From Sipunculus nudus (lineage: Eukaryota; Annelida; Sipuncula; Golfingiida; Sipunculidae), in the NCBI GenBank assembly GCA_026874595.1, contig CM049318.1, forward strand, positions 49,504,750 to 49,568,749: 64,000 nt of DNA. Reading direction: 5' to 3'. Within the stretch, counting starts at the first letter, position 1. Each line of letters starts with the position of its first letter. Positions 63,701-64,000 of this stretch are shown in pieces. A model generated the notes under the pieces. It worked only from the letters and a program-made list of their open reading frames with translations, did no database searches and had not been told where the DNA came from. Made by a program: the position numbers and the translations under genes.

Positions 63701-63926
63701 AAGCTTTAACAGAACCAGTTTCAGTTATCAGGAAGAAACCTGAATTAATCACGGGGTGATTTCAAACTTATTATTTAATGTGTTTCTTCATTGCTTTGCT
63801 ACTTTTGGAAGTATATTTTACATTTAAATTGCACTTTTGCAGATGTTTTTAACAGTAAAGGAGATCGACACTGGGCCAAAAATGTTGCGGTTCTGGTGTC
63901 TGACGGAAAGCCAACGGTCTATCCAG
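34423..63926 (+). CDS. Secreted multi-domain vWA/EGF protein, 24 exons, 3' end off window
   Basis: Joined exons: 34423-34495, 35334-35581, 37981-38356, 39195-39490, 40631-40964, 42958-43208, 44018-44390, 44868-45136, 46354-46699, 48104-48290, 48744-49024, 49507-49605, 50681-50794, 51230-51356, 52058-52240, 53720-53817, 54282-54437, 55064-55171, 56115-56301, 58535-58695, 60684-60902, 61541-61654, 62277-62555, 63843-63926. All introns are GT-AG, phases agree across every junction, and 4,963 nt encode 1,654 codons plus one base. Domains: signal peptide, vWA1-5, EGF1, vWA6, EGF2, vWA7, EGF3, partial vWA8. Each vWA domain has a Cys near its start, and the complete ones (vWA1-7) also have one near the end, as in matrilins, where the pair closes the domain. 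Known vWA/EGF proteins are extracellular matrix or adhesion proteins binding ligand through a metal site (MIDAS). A matrix or shell/byssus-type role here is inference. No transmembrane segment is seen in the part present. Confidence 0.92.
34980..35255 (+). repeat. SINE-like family, copy 4 (intron 1)
   Basis: GAATGCAGGCCTCAGC, TTCATTCGTGCATA, TTTATGAATATCCCTTGA, CCTGAATCAGAGTCATGAG, TTCCGTTCATGG and TTGTGAACAGTCAC in family order. Confidence 0.7.
35334..35581 (+). CDS. Exon 2: vWA1, N-terminal half
   Basis: Residues 25-107. Domain-start Cys (GKCKLRID), then the first MIDAS loop reads D-W-S-Q-N instead of D-x-S-x-S, so the second serine is lost. The beta strand LSVIFYNE follows, then LDDC and QCM, an extra Cys pair shared by vWA1-4. 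Ends phase 0 at CCG/GTAAGT. Intron 2 (2.4 kb) holds a tRNA-like sequence at 35704-35775, two copies of a diverged repeat, a SINE fragment at 36935-37030 and a short piece related to the 31-kb tandem element. No other exon is seen in it. Confidence 0.88.
35704..35775 (+). repeat. tRNA-like sequence (intron 2)
   Basis: A-box-like TGGCGAAGCGGCTGGTACGCC and a good B-box GGGTTCGAATCCC at normal spacing. The T-stem has a mismatched closing pair and the acceptor stem does not pair well, so this is more likely a SINE head or tRNA pseudogene than a working tRNA. Confidence 0.4.
35958..36098 (+). repeat. Diverged repeat, copy 2 (intron 2)
   Basis: Contains CGAAAGGTCACTATAG, CTTTTGCCAAACTCTGG, CAGATATCTTGGTTGAATG and GGAGGGTCCCC. 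Confidence 0.5.
36745..36870 (+). repeat. Diverged repeat, copy 3 (intron 2)
   Basis: Contains GAAAGGTCACTAGTTG, AAAACTCTGGTTCGG and CATCAGATATCTTGGCTG. Lies about 790 bases from copy 2 in the same orientation. Confidence 0.5.
36935..37030 (-). repeat. SINE fragment with conserved 'TTTTCTCCGGGTCCTCCGG' segment
   Basis: The minus strand reads GGTTTTCTCCGGGTCCTCCG then GTTTCCTCCACC. The same segment occurs on the plus strand in the 38572-38735 copy. Confidence 0.6.
37390..37830 (+). repeat. Fragment related to the 31-kb tandem element
   Basis: GTGACCCATGGGTAATGATG near the left, AGGTGGCGCCACC in the middle and GGGTCATCGCTATAGCTCAG at the right correspond to motifs at 30925-31860. Confidence 0.4.
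37981..38356 (+). CDS. Exon 3: vWA1, C-terminal half
   Basis: Residues 108-232. Opens GGRADLARAF, where the MIDAS threonine of the usual GGTNTADAL is replaced by Arg. It then has VLLIISDGVPS, which keeps the Asp of the third MIDAS loop, and VRVAALGVGE, the usual late strand. An N-glycosylation sequon is present (NAT). The closing Cys is in KLYCNQQ. Ends phase 1. vWA1 keeps its fold signature but has a weakened metal site. Intron 3 contains a SINE at 38572-38735. Confidence 0.92.
38572..38735 (+). repeat. tRNA-derived SINE (intron 3)
   Basis: A-box-like GTCGAGTGGTAAAACATTCC and B-box-like GGGTTAGTTCCCC, then the conserved TTTTCTCAGGGTGCTCCAG-TTTCCTCTAC segment also present at 36935-37030. Confidence 0.6.
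39195..39490 (+). CDS. Exon 4: vWA2, N-terminal half
   Basis: Residues 233-331. Start Cys in ENCKLDITLL, intact first MIDAS loop D-R-S-G-S, strand VRIAIVSFANEA, then the family Cys pair LDDC ... VMCM with a longer spacer than in the sister domains. Ends phase 0 at CCT/GTAAGT, the same place as in vWA1, 3 and 4. Intron 4 has sequence built from CGCGA motifs near 39545-39605 and a small hairpin repeat at 40455-40508. Confidence 0.9.
40455..40508. repeat. Short hairpin repeat CGCAGCGGTTA/TAACCGCTGCG, copy 1
   Basis: Perfect 11-bp inverted arms around TACACTGCATTCGTTCC-type loop sequence. Second copy at 55315-55365. Confidence 0.7.
40631..40964 (+). CDS. Exon 5: vWA2, C-terminal half
   Basis: Residues 332-442. 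Opens FGITEMNKGF. By alignment with GGTNTADAL the Thr is retained, so vWA2 is the only domain of the first four with all three MIDAS elements (DRSGS, Thr, MTDG). Strand IKIIGIGIT is followed by the closing Cys in NTSCTIGP. Ends phase 1 before GTAAGG. Intron 5 (2 kb) carries one arm of an inverted repeat pair (41078-41600) and a 374-bp MITE (42116-42489). Confidence 0.92.
41078..41600 (+). repeat. ~510-bp interspersed repeat, arm 1 (intron 5)
   Basis: From AAAGGGACATAATCAGGAGC to GACCCCTTTAA. The complement recurs at 45342-45843. Includes a tRNA-like GCTGTGGCTCAGCGATAC segment and AATATTTTGGCAGGT. The ends TTAAAGGG/CCCTTTAA are inverted. Confidence 0.8.
42116..42489. mobile_element. MITE with 20-bp terminal inverted repeats (intron 5)
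   Basis: Left end CTTGAGCTGGGTTTACTTGG and right end CCAAGTAAACGCAGCTCAAG match in 19 of 20 positions as inverted repeats, 374 bp apart. No coding content, and no clear target duplication. Confidence 0.75.
42958..43208 (+). CDS. Exon 6: vWA3, N-terminal half
   Basis: Residues 443-526. Start Cys in GQCRRKIDIAF. The first MIDAS loop reads D-T-S-E-E and is degenerate. Strand VRAAMVYFND is followed by the Cys pair NDC ... SCM. Ends phase 0 at ACG/GTAAGG. Intron 6 holds a GGGGCGGATCC-family element (43347-43560) and another element with short inverted ends (43685-43956) just upstream of the next exon. Confidence 0.87.
43347..43560 (+). repeat. GGGGCGGATCC-family element, copy 3 (intron 6)
   Basis: Starts TATCAGGGGCGGATCCAGG and ends GGATCTGCTTCTGAATA. 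Inverted copy at 51601-51804 shares GGTCCGGACCCCC, TTTTTCATCAGAAGC and CCTGGGTTGGACCC. Confidence 0.85.
43685..43956. mobile_element. Element with CCCTCCC...GGGAGGG ends (intron 6)
   Basis: Left GCCCTCCCGTGCGGGAG, right CCATAGGGAGGGAAGAC. Contains TCGTCGTCTTTGTCGGCGGC. Ends about 60 bases before exon 7. Confidence 0.5.
44018..44390 (+). CDS. Exon 7: vWA3, C-terminal half
   Basis: Residues 527-650. Opens GRGRNMYKALLF with no MIDAS Thr. Where other domains read TDG it has FFLTLSSV, so the third-loop Asp is also gone; vWA3 has lost all but the first Asp and Ser of its metal site. Late strand AVIITLAIGE and closing Cys KEICVVE are present, and the reading frame is intact, so this is not a pseudo-exon. 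Ends phase 1 at A/GTAGGT. The frame runs into a CA-rich tract (44400-44770) that belongs to intron 7. Confidence 0.88.
44868..45136 (+). CDS. Exon 8: vWA4, N-terminal half
   Basis: Residues 651-740. Start Cys in PRCPYDVTLM, intact first loop D-A-S-G-S, strand LRIALAKFNHE, then the Cys pair SDC ... SCM. Ends phase 0 at CCG/GTATGT. Intron 8 contains the second arm of the inverted pair (45342-45843), opposite in orientation to the copy in intron 5. Confidence 0.91.
45342..45843 (-). repeat. ~510-bp interspersed repeat, arm 2 (intron 8)
   Basis: Reverse-orientation copy of 41078-41600: ACCTGCCAAAATATTGC, GCTGGTTGAAACA, TTGCGGCTCACAATCGGACC and GCTCCTGATTATGTCCCTTT. Confidence 0.8.
46354..46699 (+). 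CDS. Exon 9: vWA4, C-terminal half
   Basis: Residues 741-855. Opens GDRDYVDIPRAF with the MIDAS Thr position not conserved, then VIIFLTDGFSEG (third-loop Asp kept) and TRIVGVGITPE. The closing Cys is in QQTCISR. Ends phase 1 at CCA/GTAGGT. Intron 9 (1.4 kb) has scattered fragments of a repeat built from TCGCGAAA motifs (near 46950-47010, 47440-47500 and 47820-47890) and no other coding signal. Confidence 0.92.
48104..48290 (+). CDS. Exon 10: vWA5, first part
   Basis: Residues 856-917. Start Cys in SCKAAGDIVFIF, canonical first MIDAS loop D-S-S-G-S, strand IRIGLLQFSDKYE. It lacks the extra Cys pair of vWA1-4. Ends phase 2 at GA/GTGAGT, a new internal intron position also used by vWA7. A poly-G run at 48356-48373 follows in the intron. 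Confidence 0.9.
48744..49024 (+). CDS. Exon 11: vWA5, middle part
   Basis: Residues 918-1011. Begins DYGSASHMWAAV, then GRTNTPAALEYA with the canonical MIDAS Thr and IAVVLTDGGSNS with the third-loop Asp, so the metal site is complete. Late strand AHVIVVQVGDWVN. Ends phase 1 at G/GTAAGT. Intron 11 includes a CT-rich simple tract (about 49357-49470). Confidence 0.92.
49507..49605 (+). CDS. Exon 12: vWA5, last part
   Basis: Residues 1012-1044. Encodes the final helix region: AIASFPFEENRLYVRNIHRL, then NITAQLVDMLC with an N-glycosylation sequon and the closing Cys. Both flanking introns are phase 1. Intron 12 has a long imperfect (ACT)n tract (49925-50232) and a GC-rich block (50365-50610) with no recognised product. 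Confidence 0.87.
49925..50232. repeat. Imperfect (ACT)n trinucleotide tract (intron 12)
   Basis: About 300 bases dominated by ACT/GCT/TCT triplets. Confidence 0.9.
50681..50794 (+). CDS. Exon 13: EGF-like module 1
   Basis: Residues 1045-1082, a single symmetrical 1-1 exon. Six cysteines spaced C-x4-C-x12-C-x1-C-x1-C-x8-C, with ENGG after the second and CPSGY before the last, which supports EGF-like. The third and fourth Cys are only one residue apart (C-M-C-D-C), unlike EGF2 and EGF3. Two sequons (NGT, NMT). No calcium-binding D-x-D/N-E start motif. Confidence 0.82.
51230..51356 (+). CDS. Exon 14: vWA6, first part
   Basis: Residues 1083-1124. Start Cys in VCARPADIAIAL, first MIDAS loop D-K-S-G-S, helix FRKEIDFVKSFVAGL. 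Ends phase 2 inside the Arg before the next strand (AG/GTTAGC). The frame otherwise reads into the intron to a stop at 51417. Intron 14 contains a minus-strand GGGGCGGATCC-family copy (51601-51804). Confidence 0.85.
51601..51804 (-). repeat. GGGGCGGATCC-family element, copy 4 (intron 14)
   Basis: Minus-strand copy closely matching 43347-43560, ending CCTGGATCCGCCCCTGATA. Confidence 0.85.
52058..52240 (+). CDS. Exon 15: vWA6, second part
   Basis: Residues 1125-1185. Encodes VAVTSFSDEAQVHLDF, then HSGGGTNTADALEKI, a textbook second MIDAS element with Thr, and a basic tail RVRRTR. Entry and exit are both phase 2 (AG acceptor at 52057, GTAAGG donor). It is found by splice sites and homology to the other vWA domains. 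Intron 15 starts with a long CTCACTGA-type simple repeat (52254-52655) and has another element at 53019-53634. Confidence 0.85.
52254..52655. repeat. CTCA/CTGA simple-repeat minisatellite (intron 15)
   Basis: About 400 bases of imperfect ACTCACTGACTGACTCAC units starting just after the exon 15 donor. Confidence 0.9.
53019..53634. mobile_element. Element with internal repeats and inverted ends (intron 15)
   Basis: Left GTCTTTACCCCGTAGGTCC and right GGTCTTCCCCATGGG-AGGGGAGAC are imperfect inverted ends. Internally, GGGGTTCACAATATT, GGCTTATTTGACTTT and AGTTCAAGGTCA-like motifs repeat. Confidence 0.5.
53720..53817 (+). CDS. Exon 16: vWA6, third part
   Basis: Residues 1186-1218. Encodes SGKDIARIAVVITDGESND, with the third MIDAS Asp, then the helix KKKTWDMSRELRES. 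Ends phase 1 at CAG/GTACGT. A MITE-like palindromic element (53843-54014) begins about 25 bases after the donor. Confidence 0.85.
53843..54014. mobile_element. Palindromic MITE-like element (intron 16)
   Basis: ACAGTGAAAGCTCGCCTGAT and GTTAGCGAGATTTCCCTTT are inverted. Repeated CACGACCACC on both strands. Known as a widespread end type (ACGACCACC) in metazoan MITEs, from memory. Confidence 0.6.
54282..54437 (+). CDS. Exon 17: vWA6, last part
   Basis: Residues 1219-1270. Opens GVMVLAVAVGSG (late strand), then MDELMGMVSAPTDRNV and the closing Cys in TSSICL. Ends phase 1 at A/GTAAGC. Intron 17 starts with CA and GA microsatellites and a duplicated unit of about 210 bp (54440-54910). Confidence 0.9.
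54440..54910. repeat. Two direct ~210-bp units with CA/GA microsatellites (intron 17)
   Basis: Each unit has (GA)n, CCTCATAT, CATAATGCA, AGAAATTTCATCGA, CCATACGACTCGTA-like, AGAGCGATT-AATACGCACACAT and GACATACCATT. Confidence 0.85.
55064..55171 (+). CDS. Exon 18: EGF-like module 2
   Basis: Residues 1271-1306. Six Cys spaced C-x2-C-x5-C-x8-C-x1-C-x8-C, ending CPPGKTGAFCEH, a good EGF fit. Flanked by phase-1 introns. Intron 18 contains a hairpin repeat (55315-55365) and a minus-strand tRNA-derived SINE with target-site duplication (55603-56031). Confidence 0.9.
55315..55365. repeat. Short hairpin repeat, copy 2
   Basis: GCAGCGGTTATACCCTGCAG-type arms with TAACCGCTGC; the loop keeps ATCTCCTTTG as in copy 1. 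Confidence 0.65.
55603..56031 (-). mobile_element. tRNA-derived SINE with target-site duplication (intron 18)
   Basis: On the minus strand the head reads GTGGCTCAGGGGTAGAGC (A-box) and GAGTTCGAATCTC (B-box), followed by a body of about 330 bp and an A-rich tail near 55615-55626. Flanked by GCTCGCCTTTTAT (55603-55615) and GCTCGACTTTTAT (56019-56031), 12 of 13 identical, a target-site duplication. Confidence 0.88.
56115..56301 (+). CDS. Exon 19: vWA7, first part
   Basis: Residues 1307-1368. Start Cys in DCYDKIDLGLLL, first MIDAS loop D-V-S-G-S, strand TKVGVVTWSSQ, ends FDLDK. Phase 2 exit at AA/GTAAGT, homologous in position to the vWA5 intron after exon 10. It lies in no long frame of its own and was found from splice sites and domain logic. 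The following intron (2.2 kb) carries the acceptor-derived tandem array. Confidence 0.87.
57035..58534 (+). repeat. ~42-bp tandem array derived from the exon 20 splice acceptor
   Basis: About 36 imperfect copies of CTCACATTTCAG plus ATATCAGACAACTC-(A/G)GAAGTGATTTACGC. The last, true copy is the intron/exon 20 junction itself. The consensus unit is 42 bp (14 codons). Some units carry indels or lose the AG. A higher-order duplication of about 460 bp is visible (segments starting near 57411 and 57871). Confidence 0.93.
58535..58695 (+). CDS. Exon 20: vWA7, middle part
   Basis: Residues 1369-1422. Begins YQTTQDVIYAV, then GRRTNTREALERM (canonical MIDAS Thr) and PNFVLMVTD, with the exit intron splitting the Gly of TDG (phase 1, GTTAGT donor). 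The acceptor (CATTTCAG) and the first 30 exon bases are the template of the tandem array just upstream. I choose this acceptor because only here does the frame continue into the rest of the domain. Confidence 0.88.
59858..60344 (+). mobile_element. GC-rich palindromic MITE, copy 1 (intron 20)
   Basis: Ends TATAGCCCAATTTACAC and GTGTAAATGGGGCTATT are inverted. Dense GCGCGC, GAGCGCGCTA, TCTAGCGCGG motifs. Recurs inverted at 62817-63283. Confidence 0.88.
60684..60902 (+). CDS. Exon 21: vWA7, last part
   Basis: Residues 1423-1495. Completes TD-G, then NSNINPQMTIPAARRL, strand ATVLVVAVGESVN, LQGLVSAPVGRN and the closing Cys in FGAICN. Ends phase 1 at G/GTAAGT. The intron before it contains one arm of an inverted pair of GC-rich MITEs (59858-60344). 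Confidence 0.91.
61541..61654 (+). CDS. Exon 22: EGF-like module 3
   Basis: Residues 1496-1533. Classic spacing C-x4-C-x5-C-x8-C-x1-C-x8-C, with CQNGATC and a terminal FNC. Symmetrical 1-1 exon. It is the most canonical of the three EGF modules. Intron 22 includes a 56-bp tandem duplication at 61722-61833. Confidence 0.93.
   Translation, partial: LPTTAGQTHVKMAQHVWTTCSGMSACAITTMWALIVI
61722..61833. repeat. 56-bp tandem duplication (intron 22)
   Basis: AAAAACACCTACGTGAAATA ... CCCATTTAATTGTAGCATTTAT occurs twice head to tail, with essentially one difference. Confidence 0.9.
62277..62555 (+). CDS. Exon 23: vWA8, first part
   Basis: Residues 1534-1626. Start Cys in ACPGSYDIVFLL, first MIDAS loop D-T-S-G-S, strand LVAVGLVSFATEA, then GRTNIQAALRYAYQ with the MIDAS Thr. 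This one exon covers what vWA5 and vWA7 split with a phase-2 intron. One unpaired Cys in LDECTT. Ends phase 1 at A/GTAAGT. The next intron holds the second GC-rich MITE (62817-63283). Confidence 0.92.
62817..63283 (-). mobile_element. GC-rich palindromic MITE, copy 2 (intron 23)
   Basis: Ends ATAGCCCCATTTACAC and GTGTGAATAGGGCTTA. Shares ACCACCGGTTTGAGTCGG, CTAGCGCGCGCCAGAC and AAACGCAATGCAGATTCTAG with copy 1 in opposite orientation. Confidence 0.88.
63843..63926 (+). CDS. Exon 24: vWA8, second part (domain continues off window)
   Basis: Residues 1627-1654. Encodes NVFNSKGDRHWAKNVAVLV followed by SDGKPTVYP, which carries the third MIDAS Asp. Ends phase 1 at CAG/GTCAGT. The late strand and closing Cys of vWA8 must lie beyond position 64000, so the gene is incomplete here. 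Confidence 0.85.
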
Positions 63927-64000
63927 GTCAGTGTACGGTCAATTCCCTAAATTATCTCCACTTATCAATAAGTTGAGAAATTTGTTTGTGGCATCCATAG

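Overview
The window is animal nuclear DNA. It is AT-rich, has GT-AG introns, long repeat-filled intergenic stretches, and one large multi-exon gene of secreted, exon-shuffled type. Several interspersed elements (ends reading CCCCCGCC, runs of GTCCGTCC, copies of GGGGCGGATCCAGGATTT) are of kinds I associate with mollusc genomes, especially bivalves. The organism call (mollusc, probably bivalve) is inference.

Region 1-34,230 holds no gene I can support. It contains microsatellites; a CCCCCGCC-ended element with an internal tandem repeat of about 180 bp (7,887-9,036); a (GAY)n tract with a stop-free Asp/Asn-rich frame of 281 codons (10,949-11,791); four copies of a SINE-like repeat (the fourth lies in intron 1 of the gene); and a nested block at 21,851-29,228. 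In that block two direct 1.4-kb copies flank a foldback-type element whose long inverted ends enclose about 18 copies of a 117-bp unit rich in TGTGGTCAC. A further tandem repeat lies at 31,027-31,910.

Region 34,230-64,000 is one plus-strand gene. A TATA-like box and start region precede a signal-peptide exon at 34,423. I trace 24 coding exons to 63,926, giving 1,654 codons, and the gene runs off the right edge. The order is signal peptide, vWA1-vWA5, EGF1, vWA6, EGF2, vWA7, EGF3, vWA8 (partial). Every domain boundary is a phase-1 intron, so each domain is a symmetrical 1-1 module. The protein is a secreted matrilin- or collagen VI-like adhesive or matrix protein with no exact family match that I recognise.

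The domains form two groups. vWA1-4 are two-exon cassettes with one internal phase-0 intron, a shared extra Cys pair, and MIDAS sites in varying states of decay. vWA5-8 have different internal introns and mostly canonical MIDAS motifs, and are separated by EGF modules. The introns are full of repeats.

The most unusual structure is in the intron before exon 20 (57,035-58,534). About 36 tandem copies of a unit near 42 bp are derived from that exon's own 3' splice site plus its first 30 bases, so a long row of decoy acceptors precedes the true one.
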